From contig CM052362.1 of the NCBI GenBank assembly GCA_028551475.1, forward strand, positions 4,224,166 to 4,288,165: DNA of 64,000 nucleotides, in the 5' to 3' direction. Shown here piece by piece: positions 22,616 through 34,632 of the stretch. The notes below the pieces were generated by a model, which was not told the origin of the DNA, searched no databases, and saw only the letters and a program-made list of their open reading frames with translations. How positions within the stretch are numbered: the first letter of the stretch is position 1; every line of letters begins with the position of its first letter. The DNA is from Casuarina equisetifolia. Its lineage: Eukaryota > Streptophyta > Magnoliopsida > Fagales > Casuarinaceae. The translations under genes and the position numbers were made by a program.

Positions 22616-23544
22616 GAGGAGTCATTCCCTCACTTGTCGTGCACACACTTAATACACTTCATACATTTTTTTTTTGTCTCACTTTGATTGATGAGGGTGT
22701 ACTGTGCAATATCTGCCTTCCCGAATGCATTGATTTGCGCAATATGGGTCTGAATTGGGATTGCATCTTGTAGGGCGTCAGTTTGAATAATGTAGGCAGT
22801 CGCAATATGGGTCTGAATTGGGATGGCATCTTGTAATGGCTCTGGGTTTGAGAACGTGCAGTTTGTGATTGGAGTTGAAAATTTTGATTACGTTACTACT
22901 GGGTGCTACTTTTGGTAAAGGTTTCGGTAGGTGTCCAACCTTACAACAAAAACAAAAAAAGTGGAAAGAAAGAAAGGAAAAGAAAAGAAAAGAAAAGAAA
23001 AGAAAAGAAAAGAAAATAACACATAAATTAACAAAAGAACAAAAAAGGAAATGTGTTTAGTAGAATCCATGACCAGCACTTAAAAGAAAAGAAAAAAGAA
23101 AAAAGAAAAAATGTATATATATATAAAAAGAATTATTCAAGGATACAAGAATATGAAAAAAATAACTAAATTTGCTGTATAATTTGTTATTATTATCATT
23201 TTGCTTCCTCTAATAAAGAAGAAATATCATTCCTCACAAACTATCTATATAACAATTCAAACTATAACAAATTTGTATTTCTCCTATTATGATTTAATAT
23301 TTGTTCATCTACTAATAACACAACAAACTTGATCACACTATTGTGCATATGCTAATAAATGACTTCACAAACCAGCTCAATAGGTAGTGGGATTACTATT
23401 TAAACCTAAATGACTAGTATCAAGCATTGTCTTCAATCAAAGTGGATCCTACTAGAGAAGTCATCTATGATGACCAAGGAAGGTGACAGGGGATGCAATG
23501 GCATTTTTTATTTTCTCTATTCTCAAACACTTCATAGATAATGC
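22616..23544. repeat. Right half of the split Ada1-downstream segment, with local repeats
   Basis: Continues the sequence interrupted by copia-1 and matches 4057-4860. It differs by a 63-bp direct duplication (units starting 22739 and 22802, GCAATATGGGTCTGAATTGG) and by a (GAAAA)n microsatellite at about 22968-23016, followed by a second A/G-rich tract near 23080-23110. No gene. Confidence 0.7.
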
Positions 23545-24015
23545 CTCAAGTTGCTATACAATTCCCATGACCCACACTCCACCCTTTTTGTTAAAGTCAT
23601 GACGACATGCGATTGCCATTACCAACAACACACACTTTTGGTAACTATCAACAAACAATAAGCTTCTTTGCGTGGTCTGTAAAATTGGAATCATCAGTTA
23701 CAGCTTCTTTTGCATTTACAGCTGTGGAGTGTTTTATAGAATCCATACCAAGTGTGTTGCCCATCGGAACCATAAAACCAGCATTTACGTTCACTTGTGA
23801 CACGTGGAAGAAAATCAGTGACATGGGCCTTCTCGACTTCTGATTCACGCCAACTGTGTTCCATTTATATGCAACATCAGGGAGACAGGGCATAAGCATC
23901 TCCCATCTTTTACCTTACCTCTTTATCAAGACAAGTAACATCAAGCTTGTTGTGGAAAGGTTAATGCAAACCACGGAGTCTACTTGTTGATCAAGAGCTC
24001 GTTAAGTTATCTTAA
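23545..24015 (+). pseudogene. DC1-domain gene relic (modules 3-5)
   Basis: Nearly identical to the relic at 4860-5265. It has the same frame breaks and the same 'KISDMGLLDF'-type block at 23805-23845, so the two share ancestry by unit duplication. It lies upstream of the promoter of the second intact DC1 gene. Confidence 0.75.
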
Positions 24016-24039
24016 TTGAACTGGTTATTATATTTGTGA

Positions 24040-24733
24040 GGTTGGATCATGTTATTATTAGATGCTAACTTTAATAAGGTTGGCAACAACATCTAACCTT
24101 AAAGGAAAAAGTGAAAAAGGTGTGAAGACAAACTAAAGAATGAGTGAGAAAAGGAAAAAGAAAGAAGGAAAGAAAAGAAAAGAAAATTAAAATAAACGTG
24201 TATAAAAAGAAAGGAATAATTCGTTTTGTTATATAAGTGTGGTGATTTGAGAGTTTAGTTCATTAACCAAAAACAAACATATCATACTTTTAAACTACTT
24301 ATGCAATAGTTCAAACTTTGGTAACTTTTGTACTTCTCTACAACCATTTAATAGTTACTTTTTTACAAGTGATACAACAAGCCAATACATCCAACAACAG
24401 GTATTGTATTTTTTTTCTTAATCAATCATTTTCAAGTTTTTTTTTGTTCATTTCTTTACATCATTTTTGTAATTATATTTAACATGTTTTTGAAAGTGTA
24501 GAAATTTTAGTTTTTGACATGTTATTGGTCAATTTGGTTGTCATTTTGTACTTCTTATTCTTTTTCAATTCTTCAATAAGTAGCAAGTACAAACCAGTTT
24601 TATGATTAATTTACTGTTTCTCAAGCTAAAGGCAACTTTTTTGCATTTTAATTAAGTGCTTATTTTAGTTACATACATACATTTGCCTTTGCATCAATAT
24701 CTTTGTGCTTCTATATGTAACAGATAGTACAAA
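24040..24733 (+). promoter_or_regulatory. Promoter and 5'-leader intron of DC1 gene 2
   Basis: Contains a TATATAAG box at 24230-24237, conserved as TATATAAG at 41483-41490 and as a TATATAATC variant near 53150. A leader intron is suggested by the donor ACAG|GTATTG at 24401 and the acceptor ATGTAACAG ending at 24723 (323 bp, T-rich); both borders recur in four units. The spliced leader would place ATAGTACAAA before the ATG at 24734. The promoter assignment is inferred. Confidence 0.55.
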
Positions 24734-26359
24734 ATGGAATCCATTCGCAAGACATGGCATTTGTTAGATTTAACAAAAGGAGAGGAAAATGTGGAACATG
24801 TTAATTGTCGACGTTGCAAAAAGTCAATCTTCCTAATTCCCACTTACAAATGCTCTGACTGCAACTTCTATGTCCATGAATCATGTGGCGAGGAACCAAA
24901 CAGGGGGATGGAGGTTTGGCATAATTTGAGTGAAATACACCATGTGATCTCCACAGAGCTTGGTACACATGGCAAGGAGGAATCTGTTTGTTCATTGTGC
25001 GAGAAAACAGTACCGACATCATCGGGTTACAATGTATCCATCATTTGCAAGTGCGTCATCCCAGAATGCAAGTTCCTTACTCATGAATCATGCATCAAAC
25101 TTCCTGTTATGATGGTATTCTATTCCCATGACCCACAACATACCCTTTTTCTCAAATCAGCAGTACAATATCAGCGCAATTGTCGTGTTTGTGAGGTAGG
25201 CATTTTTGATGATACCTTCTTTTACGACTGTAGCAAGTGTTTTTATAAAATCCATGTCAACTGTGCCACTCAATGGAAAGATATAGCCAGCAGATGCAGC
25301 CAACACAAATACATCACTACTAGTTGGAAGCCGATTGAGTTCACTTGCGACGTGTGTGGGAACAAAAGCAGCGACTTTGGCCTCCACTGCACCGAATGTC
25401 GACTTTTTATGCACGCCGACTGTGCTCGATTTATACGTGACATTAGGGAGACAGGGCATGAACATCCCGTCACTTTTACATTATCTCTCAGTCAAGACAA
25501 GCACAACAAGTGTCAAGCTTGCGGTGGAAAGGTGAATACCAATTATGGAGCCTACCGTTGTAAAGAGGGGTGTGAATACGTTTTACACGTATTTTGCGGT
25601 TACGCTATCCAGCAGCACGGTGGAAAAAGTGATGTCCATGGCTGTCCTCCTTATTTGGTTGGTTGGATCGGAGATGAAAAAGAAAGAAAGGAATTCGATT
25701 TGAAAAACCATCCTAGTCATCCTGAACATGTGCTAAGCTTGAAGAATGAAGACCCCAATGATAAGGTTTGTCAAGGATGTAGGGAATATATACTTGTCCC
25801 TCCATTTTACAGTTGTGGGGAATGTGAGTTTTGTCTCCATATAAAATGTGCTCTGCTGCCAGAACAGGTCACTCTACCAGCATATGGCCGTGATCCTCTC
25901 AGCCTACATAATGTGAATAACTTCAGGTTCTGGTGTTATGAGTGTGAATGTCTTCGTTATGGCTTCTTCTATAGACCCCGGGGATATCGTCCATTACACG
26001 TTCAATGTGCTTTGATTCCAGATGGCATTATGCATCCACTTCACGAACACCAGCTCTTTCGAGGCAGTTTTGGTGGAGGATTTTGCATTGCTTGTGGTAT
26101 ATATTCCTCGATTGTTAGGACATTTGACTGTAAGAAATGCGACTTTAAGGTTTGCATCAAATGCCTTACTCTTCCACTTAAAGCTAAACATAAATATGAC
26201 AAAGATCTCCTAAGTCTTGTTAATACTATAGAATACAATGCTGACAAAAATTATTGTCAGATTTGTGAAGAGAAAATAAATCAAAAACTTTGGTTTTATC
26301 ATTGTAAAGACCATGATTTTAGTGGTCATTCATCATGTATTCTTGGAGAAAAGACTTAG
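24734..26359 (+). CDS. DC1-domain (Cys/His-rich C1-like) protein, 541 aa, intact
   Basis: An uninterrupted 541-residue frame with ATG in AAAATGG context. About nine C1-like modules follow in order, with zinc-ligand clusters near residues 25-51, 86-120, 130-177, 205-230, 242-288, 327-372, 401-425, 436-480 and 508-535 (examples CRRC, CRVC..CSKC..HVNC, CQGC..CGEC..HIKC, CIAC..CKKC). No signal peptide or membrane helix is seen. It is a close paralog of the gene at 5720, with modules 5 to 9 almost identical and module 3 strongly different. Both share the Cys-to-His change in the last module (HCKDHDF). With a full promoter, including the TATA-like box, it is the best candidate for an expressed member. 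The likely role in stress or defence is inferred from the family. Confidence 0.94.
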   Translation: MESIRKTWHLLDLTKGEENVEHVNCRRCKKSIFLIPTYKCSDCNFYVHESCGEEPNRGMEVWHNLSEIHHVISTELGTHGKEESVCSLCEKTVPTSSGYNVSIICKCVIPECKFLTHESCIKLPVMMVFYSHDPQHTLFLKSAVQYQRNCRVCEVGIFDDTFFYDCSKCFYKIHVNCATQWKDIASRCSQHKYITTSWKPIEFTCDVCGNKSSDFGLHCTECRLFMHADCARFIRDIRETGHEHPVTFTLSLSQDKHNKCQACGGKVNTNYGAYRCKEGCEYVLHVFCGYAIQQHGGKSDVHGCPPYLVGWIGDEKERKEFDLKNHPSHPEHVLSLKNEDPNDKVCQGCREYILVPPFYSCGECEFCLHIKCALLPEQVTLPAYGRDPLSLHNVNNFRFWCYECECLRYGFFYRPRGYRPLHVQCALIPDGIMHPLHEHQLFRGSFGGGFCIACGIYSSIVRTFDCKKCDFKVCIKCLTLPLKAKHKYDKDLLSLVNTIEYNADKNYCQICEEKINQKLWFYHCKDHDFSGHSSCILGEKT

Positions 26360-28360
26360 GTCAATGAATTGGCACAATTATATATGTGAGTGAGATGTAG
26401 AAGTAGAATATCATTGTATCTTACTTTGTTCAATATATATCCATTATAATTGAAAATTATATTTGTATGTATATTTACACAAACAACACATGTATTTATA
26501 GATTTTATGTCTATTTCTTATTGACTTTTAAATCATTTGTGGATTTGAAATGAGATGGTAGGAGAAAATAAAAGATTAAATGAAAAGTATGGTATGATTG
26601 ATGAAAATTAGAAAAAAAAATGTTAGAAGATCCAAAAACTTTGTAAAGGCAAAGCTAATGCCAAAAAAAAAAAAAGAAAAAAAGAAAAAAAACATATGGT
26701 GGACAAAATGAGGAGCAATTGGATAGCAATGATCCATTTTCAACTCTGCATATTCTTGCCAAAGCAATTATAATTATAATCCTAATCCTATCATACTTTT
26801 TAGGAGCAGACATGGAGTTCAAAGCTTTTGGATCGCAATAATCTTATTTTTATACTCCTTAATCCTTTGTAACATATTACACTGACAAAGGGATTCTCGC
26901 AAGCCCCAAACAATCTTGGTGGCCGTAACAAAAGCCAATCCCATGGGCTTGCCGCGTTAAGTGGCAAATATAGACGGCCTCAAATTTGCTCCATGCTGTT
27001 GGACCCATCCTAGGGTTCTTTTGGGTACTAGAAGCAGGCAGATTCCTTCCGTGCTAAAAGTGGTTTCTTTTTTCTTATTTGTTCTGCCCATAATCATCAT
27101 GATCTCGATGAACCTGATTGAAAAGCAAATTCTCTTCATCAGTGAGAAAATTCACTAGGAGTTAATTAAGACACCTTATGTACTCTTTGGAAATCAAGTC
27201 GTTTCATCTTCTTACCCAAGTATAGACTGTAAGACAATATGATTATTTTTTTGATAAGCTTGGTTTTCTTAATGTGTACACCACCATCAGTTTGAGGGGA
27301 AATGTCACAGCGTTGTTCCAATGGAATGACATTGCCTCATTAACTCCAAAATGACGTTGTTTCCTCATAAAATGGTATTGTTTTAAGGCAAGCAGAAATG
27401 TGCGGTTTGGTGGAGAGAGAATTTACGTTTATGTGAAGATTGGTGCAGTTATGCTGACTTCATGAGTAAAAGATAAGGCTTCTTTTGATTATAATTTTGC
27501 CATATTGCATGTCATGTTATCACGCCCAACAGCTTCTCTGTACCACTCATGTCAATTAGTTATTCTTTAAGTTCTCAAGGGATTTGGGTAATGCAGGAGA
27601 TCTTCTCACAAATCAACAGCACAGATGTAGTGAGCGGGGAATGAAATGGGTCCTGCAGTCATCCAAGCTAATGAAGACACTTGCACATACATGAAAATTG
27701 TATGGCAAAATGTCGTAGTTTGACCTTATGAAAAGCCTGTAAGAGAGAAGCATCGCTGCTGCCATTTGACGATAGATGTAGCACTTGTAGTCCAAATCAC
27801 GTAAAATTGAGTTGTTGTATGATTGCTTGTGGATAAAGCTCTGATTCAAACTCCAACGGAAAATGCTCGTAGAAAATGTGATGCTAGAAATGCCGATATA
27901 ATTCCCTTTGAAATTTGTCCAACACTGTCAACACATTTCTTTACACAACCCTTCAAAGTAGGTAGAGAATATAACTACACCATTCCTTAAGAAACGATTT
28001 GAAATTTATTACAAATACAAGAACCAAACATGATTGCCAAAAACTTTATGACTGGGCTATTATATCCCCTTAACCATGGTTCTTCAATGGGCATCACATT
28101 TGATTTTCTGCAAAAGCACCTAGATGATTTGGTTTACTACGGGGAACGTCCAGAAAGTAGGAACTTTATCTAGATGAGTAAAAAGAATCCATACTATTGA
28201 ATTAATCTCCTAGGATTTGTGCTCACTTTCTCTTGGCTTGCCATCTATTTCATATAGACAGACCACTCATATGGAAACATATTGCTCACCAATGACTGTA
28301 AGAATTCAAACACCAAGGACCACATTCACAAGTTAATGCTCTGTTTTTCTCGGTAAGTGA
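26360..28360 (+). repeat. DC1 3' UTR and duplicated spacer, copy 3
   Basis: Matches 7379-9290 over nearly its whole length, in the same block order, including the direct-orientation block at about 27625-27706. An A-rich tract with G interruptions lies at about 26655-26690. No gene supported. Confidence 0.75.
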
Positions 28361-28830
28361 CATGAGGTTTCACCATTTTACCAATTCATCATTCCAAATT
28401 GCAACTTCCTTACCCATGAATCTTGCATTGAACTACCCGTATGATGACCCACAGCCCACCATTTTTCTCCAAGTCATGATGACAAAAGATTTCCATTTCC
28501 CACTACACATACACCTTTTTGTCAAACATCTAACAAAGAATAAGCTCCCTTGTGGTGTTTGTAAAAGTGAGAGTATCAGTGGCAGCTTCTTTTTTAACCA
28601 CGAAGAGTTTTTTTACAGAATCCACAACAAGTGTGTTACTCACGGGGACAATAAAGCTAGCAAATGTGTTCACTTGTAACAGGTGGGAAGAAAAGCAGTA
28701 ACATGGGCCTATTATTGTGGACTCTCAGTCAAGACAAGTATCACCAAACTTGTCATGAAAAGGTAAATACAAATCACGGAGCCAACTATTGTTCAGAGCA
28801 CGCATGTGAAAATGTTCAGAACCGGGGTTC
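28361..28830 (+). pseudogene. DC1-domain gene relic (modules 2-5)
   Basis: Closely related to the relic at 9291-9790. It keeps the CGVCKSESISGSFFF block with a short open piece (28362-28679) that ends at the decayed linker KASKCVHL, followed by SLSQDK-, CHEKVNTNHGA- and CEN-type remnants. No complete frame. Confidence 0.7.
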
Positions 28831-30171
28831 TTTTGGCATTAAAGCAGGTTCCTTCCATCCTAACGTTGTTTCCTTTGTTTTACTTACTGGAATTTTTCTA
28901 TACAGTAACCACTTATGCTCTTTACGGACCAATAAAGTAGATTCTTCTCGTCTAAGAGAAGATTGACCAAGAGTTCATTAAGTTACCTTGATGAGTTTTT
29001 GGATTTGTGAGGCTGGATCATGTTACTATTAGATGCTAACTTTAGTAAGGTTGGCAACAATATCTAATATTATTATACATATAAATATGCATTCACATCA
29101 CCATGCATTGGTTGCATAAAGAAGGAATCAATTTGTGTTTCGCTTGAAATTTCAACTCCGACTGAAAAACAACAGAAAAAGATACTATTGAAGGCTAAAG
29201 AAGCATTCTTTTTGTTATTTCTACAATTTTCTTTGTTCACTCCGCAAGGGAAAATCAATAGACTAAGACAAAAATCCACAACCATAGTACTTCAACTAAT
29301 ATGTAAGAAAATGTGAAGAAAACAAGAGTAATTAATAATTATACAATGCATATTTCTACAATTTAGGGATCGTAAAGGCACAAATTGCCCATAGAAATGA
29401 ATAGTAAGCTAGTCAAGTGAAATATTTTCAGCCTTCAAAACTAGGACTCCCTGACAAATGGTCCATACGAGAGACGAAAACTATATGGTTTTGACGCCGC
29501 CAAAATCGCACCTTTTAGAAGACACTCTTATTAACATGCTTTTTCCCCTTAAAACACTACCTTCATTTCCCTTCCATTTTCTTGACAATCAAACAGATGC
29601 CACACTTCTTCAAGCAAATAGACAAGAAAGCAGCCACAGTTTTTCCATTAATTACCTGAGAAGACAGGTTAGCGGCTGTGTAAATAGGTGCCGAGTCTTC
29701 ACCACCGGCTGTGTAAATTAGTGCCGATGTGACCCTCTTCGTCAACACCAGCCGAGCCTTCACCACCCCCAAGTACCACCCGACGAGCCCGACCTTCGAA
29801 AACGACGACACCAGAGATGGAGACGAAGAAGAGAACGACGACAAGAAAAGAGACGGTGAGATGTAGCAAAGAAATGTGATGAAAACGAAAGTAATTAATA
29901 ACTTTACAATGGATATTTTCACAATTTAGGTATCGGAAAGGCACAAATTGCCCGCTAAAATGGATATTAAGCTAGTCAATTGAATTTTTTTCAGCTTTCA
30001 AAACTAGGACTTGATAAATAATCCATACAAGAAATGAAACAATCTCGCTTTAGCGCTAAAATCCTGCATTTTAGAAAATAATCTGAACATGTCTTTCCCC
30101 TCAAGACACTAACTTCATTTTCCTTTTCATTTCCTCGACAATCAAAGAGACCACACTTCTCAAAACAAATA
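28831..30171. repeat. Spacer with two copies of the 300-bp repeat around a GC-richer insert
   Basis: 29300-29640 and 29870-30171 are two copies of the repeat also found at 11200 and 15831. Between them, about 29645-29860 is a GC-richer stretch absent from the other units, with a 33-bp near-tandem repeat (GGCTGTGTAAAT at about 29672 and 29705). I do not recognise the insert. Confidence 0.5.
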
Positions 30172-30357
30172 GACGACAGCAAAGTGCAACAGAGTTGGTA
30201 TCTCTTGATAATAAGCCTCTAGTTGAAGTTGCATGAGTTGAAGATGGGGAAGAGGTTGAACAAGTGGCTGGGAGCCTAGGTGTTAAAAGTAGAAGCCCTG
30301 TAACAGCTCCACTTGGTATATCCATTAATTTGGTTGGCGCTCGTAAATCTCTTTCTA
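30172..30357 (+). pseudogene. Ada1-like gene fragment joined to a copia relic
   Basis: Matches 2400-2585 of the Ada1-like copy with a nonsense change near 30236 and small differences. It ends exactly at CGTAAATCTCTTTCTAATG, where copia integrase-type sequence begins, giving a chimeric junction. Confidence 0.75.
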
Positions 30358-30479
30358 ATGATAAATTTTCCCTTAGGGTTGTCCCTTGTGTATTCCTTGG
30401 ATATCCTTCCTTGTAGAAGGGATATAAGGTCTACGATCCAAATAGTAGAAAATTCTTTGTTAGTTGTGACATTGCTTTT

Positions 30480-31753
30480 TGATAACTTTATTTTTATAGA
30501 GTTATTTTATCTATTTTAGGCAATAAATAACTTTAATAATTGTGAAAAAATATTTGAACTTCTCTTTATTTACCTAAATTTATCTTGTTTATGTAGCATA
30601 AGGAGGCAAGAAGAAAATGGATGAACATGAAGAGCCTGATGCTTATTGTGTGGCAAAATCGTAATATCAAGATCAAGAGAGTCAAGATGGGCTTGGGCTT
30701 TGAATGATTGTTATTAGATTTTATTGTTATTGGGTTTTCTAAATAATTAGAAAATCTAATCATATTAGGAGTTCAAAGCCTAATTAAATTAAGAGTTCAA
30801 AACCTAATTAAATTAAGAGTTCAAAACCCAATTGTTTTAGATCTCTAAAATCCAATTCTACTAGGATAAGAGTAGGTCTAAACTTAAACCCTATTTAAGA
30901 GAAGAGAAAAGGCAAAAGAAAGAGGAGGAGGAAATTGAGCACAACTTAAGAAAGAGGCCAAGAATTCAAGGTTTTCTTGAAAAGAAGACAAAAAGGGTGA
31001 CAGACTTCTTGTTCTTGGATTCAAGATGCCTTCTTTATCTCCTATTATTATTCTTCCTCATTATTTCTTTATGTTTTAGTTTATTTTTGTTAGAGCTACG
31101 ATGTAACCTAATTATGATAGTATGAATCTTATGATTATTATGTTTTGCAAGATATTTTGTTTATGTAAAGTTACATATTATTGTGTTTAATACTTTTAAG
31201 TGATTAGCTACCACTTGAATGATATGATTTACATGTTTGAGACCGAAAGGAGATGATATGTAGTTGCTTCTTGTAATGTGTAACCATAAATTAAATATGG
31301 ATAGACATATATCATATTATTTGTGTGGCTTTTGGTGTAAACTGGGAATGTTCATAGATCCTAATGCAATTGGTTTGTTTCAATTCACATATAGAGATAT
31401 AGTGAATTAATGAACTAAGTAGGTTTGCTATACCTAGACATAGGATAGTAAATAAATTAGGAAGTTTCGCCATCACATAGATATTATCCATCTTGCAAGC
31501 ATAAATAATCAATATTAATACCTAAGAATTATGGTGAAATCATATGCTCTAACATATTTCTTGTATTTAGTTTTCTTAGATTTAGTTAGTTAATCTATCA
31601 TCTATCATTTGAATTTGTTAGATAAATTCTAGGAGTTATTTATCATTAGTAATTAGTTGGTCTAGTAATCACCAATCTTTGTGGGACAATATCTTTTTTA
31701 TCATTATATTACTTGTTTGACATGTTCACTTGCATTTAGAATTTCACCGAACA
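30480..31753. mobile_element. Solo LTR, 1274 bp, nested in copia-4
   Basis: Begins TGATAACTTT, ends CCGAACA, and is flanked by CTTTT at 30475-30479 and 31754-31758. Removing it plus one CTTTT restores a continuous copia reading frame (DIAF joined to YEYDFPF). TG...CA ends, a 5-bp duplication and no internal coding indicate a solo LTR left by recombination. Its right part contains CTTTGTGGGACAATATC, reminiscent of Ty3/gypsy LTR ends, so it may belong to that superfamily. A 24-bp unit is repeated three times at 30757-30828. Confidence 0.85.
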
Positions 31754-33744
31754 CTTTTTATGAATATGATTTTCCCTTTTCACAAAATAAATCTAAAGTT
31801 CTTTCTAGTACTCCACCCCCAGACTTGCCATTACTAGTGCTAGACATCACTCAGTCATGCAATCTGCCATTTGCCACATTGGAGCCATCTCTAGACATAT
31901 CATTTCCTCCATCGGAGCTATCTTTGGCATAACAAAACCCTTTTTTGAGTAGGCAACCTGAAACCACTGATCCTCCACAAATCACATCACTTGAACAGAT
32001 TGCTCAAGAAACCCCACAGTTACCTCCAGTTCCTCGGTAGTCATCCCGGCCCACACGTCCTCCCATTTGGACAATTGATTATATTTATTCATCCACCTCC
32101 ATAGGGAAGAACAATTGTTAACCTATATCTGACCATGTTTCTCTTAATCATTTTTATCTACACCATAAACGCTTCATTGCCTCCATCTCCGTCATTGTTG
32201 AGCCTGAGATATATCATCAAGTACTTAAGAATAATCATTGCTATAGATATGGAATTATCAGCCTTCGAGGCCAATCACATGTGGGATGTTGTGACACTTA
32301 TACCTGGACGAAGGGTCATTGGATGTAAGTGGGTGTATAAGGTGAAATATCATGTAGATGACACTATTGAAAGATATAAGGCACGATTAGTAGCAAAAGG
32401 ATATATACAACAGGAAGTTATAGATTATAATGAAACCTTTTAATCTATGGCCAAGTTAGTTACGGTCGGATTTGTGATGTGTATTACAGCTATCAGACAT
32501 TGGTGCCTTCACCAATTGGATTTGCAGAATGCATTTTTACATAGGAATTTGATGGAGGAGGTTTATATGTAGCTTTCACCTAGTTTTCCATGTCAAGGGG
32601 AGAGATCACTGTGTCACTTGAGAAAGTCATTATATGGATTGAAATAAGCGTTGAGACAGTGGTATGCCAAATTCACAGAGGCACTTCTTGCAATTGGTTT
32701 TTATTAGTCTTTACATGACTGAAATTTTCACCTAACAACATAGAGGTTCTTTCATTATCCTTCTATTTTATATGGATGACATCCTAGTAACCGAAGATAA
32801 TCTTATAGCTATTTCAAAGCTTAAAAGATACCTACATTCAGTGTTCCACATGAAGGATCTTAGGGAATGTAAATACTTGCTTGGGATAGAGATAGCTTGT
32901 TTACCTAAGGGCATATACTTCAACCAACGCAAATATGCTTTAAAACTACTAAAAGAAGTGGGACTTGTAGGATTTAAACCGATTATCACTCCATGAACAA
33001 AATGTGAAGTTAACTACACCGGAATGTGATGAGGGAGATCCTAAAAAATGTGATGACCTATTGCTTGAGGATCATTCTACGTATCAGAGGATGATTGGTA
33101 GGTTGTTGTACCTGACACACACTAGGTCAGACATATGTTTCACTATTCAGCACCTTAGTCAGTTTACTCACTCTCCCAGATGTTCACACATGGATGCAAC
33201 TATAAGGTTATTGAAGTACATTAAAGGGACACTTGGACTTGGACTTTTCCTTTTATGCTCATTGAGGTTAAAGCTTATTGCTTTTTGCAATTTAGACTAT
33301 ATGGCCTGCCCATGACATGAAGGTGTATGATTGGTTATTGTGTGAAGCTAGTTGACTCCTTTGTATCATGGTTGGCAAATAAACAACCAATTGTATCCTG
33401 TTCATTTGCAGAATTAGAGTATAGAACCATGGCATACACGATTTGTGAAATTATTTGGCTCCTTGGATTATTTTAAGATCTCGGTATAATCATCCCTCGC
33501 CTAATACCACTCTTGGGACACAATGCTGTGAATCTTATTTTTCATTACAAGACAAAAAACATCGAGATAGACTATCATTTTGTATGAGAGAAGATTCAGA
33601 TAGGGATAATAAAGACTTGCTATATTAATACATAGGAACAACCCACTGATTTGTTTACTAAAGCATTGTGTAGTACATAACATAGTCATTTATTGTCCAA
33701 ACTTGAAGTATTTAATTTATACAAATCTCTAACTTGAGAGGGAA

Positions 33745-33941
33745 TGTTGAGATACATGACATGTTGTGGACCCTTAATATGTATTCTTTATTTGGCCTAT
33801 GGTTGTCACATAGGGCTTCTTTCTTTTAGTCATTTTTTTGTACTTAAGTAGTTTTTCCAATTCTTTGTATAGATTGATATAGAGAGAATATACAGCTTGC
33901 AAGCAATTCCCAAAACTTTTGTGTTTTCTCCACTTTCTTCA
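33745..33941 (+). repeat. Copia-4 3' LTR
   Basis: Starts TGTTGAGATACATG directly after a purine-rich GAGAGGGAA tract and ends near CTTTCTTCA, where DC1 sequence resumes. The right border is placed from the resumption of DC1 homology and is approximate. Confidence 0.65.
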
Positions 33942-33944
33942 ATA

Positions 33945-34632
33945 ATCCATCCTAGTCATCCTAAACATAAGCTAAGCTTGAAGAATGAAGACCTAATTAT
34001 AAGGTCTATCAAGGATGCAAAGAATACATATTTGTCCCTCCATTTTACAAATGTGGGGAATGTGAGGAATTTGAGTTTTGTGTCCATATAAGATATGCTT
34101 TACTGCCCTAATAGGTTACCCAACTAGTATATGGCTCCTGTTCGCTAAGCCTACATAATGCACCTTCTAATGCGGAGAAATCATCCTTCAATTGTTGGGA
34201 GTGTGAATGGGAGTATAAAAATCTTTGTCATCGCTTTTTCTATAAAGTTCTAGAACGTTTTGAATTAGAGACTCAATGTGCCTTAATTCAAGATGTCATT
34301 ATGCATCCACTTCATGAACACAAAGCTCTTTCAAGGCAATTTAATCAGAGGAATTTGCATTGCTTGTTTTACATGTCATAAGGGTGTCAAGAGATTTGAT
34401 TGCAAGACATGCGACTCTAAGGTTTGCATCAAACGTCTTACTCTTCCACTTAAAGCTAAACATAAATATGACAAATATCTCCTAAGTCTTGTTAATACTT
34501 TAGAATGCAATGTTGATAAAAATTATTGTCAAATTTGTGAAGAAAAAATAAATCAAAACATTGGTTTTATTATTGTAAAGCGTGTGATTTTAGTGTTCAT
34601 TCATCATGTATTCTTAGAAAAAAGACTTAGGT
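33945..34632 (+). pseudogene. DC1-domain gene 3' fragment (modules 6-9)
   Basis: Starts at the HPSHP..HKLSLKNED block and runs to the normal 3' end. Module 6 carries the CEEFEF insertion also seen in the 552-aa protein, so the two share a lineage. Breaks include a stop near 34111, a shift near 34325 and loss of frame before the last module. The longest open piece is 34293-34643. Confidence 0.8.

Larger units (their letters stand above)
30358..33941 (+). mobile_element. Copia-4: 5'-truncated, decayed Ty1/copia element
   Basis: Begins in the integrase C-terminus (FLGYPS, KGYKVYDPNSRKFF at about 30390-30460) and continues, after a solo-LTR insertion, with the linker (EYDFPFSQNKS), the reverse transcriptase ([11 protein letters not shown] at about 32318; YMDD at 32769-32780) and RNase H remnants to about 33730. 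A terminal LTR at 33745-33941 follows. Many stops and shifts. The 5' LTR, gag and protease are missing, so it was truncated by recombination with the Ada1 fragment on its left. Confidence 0.88.
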
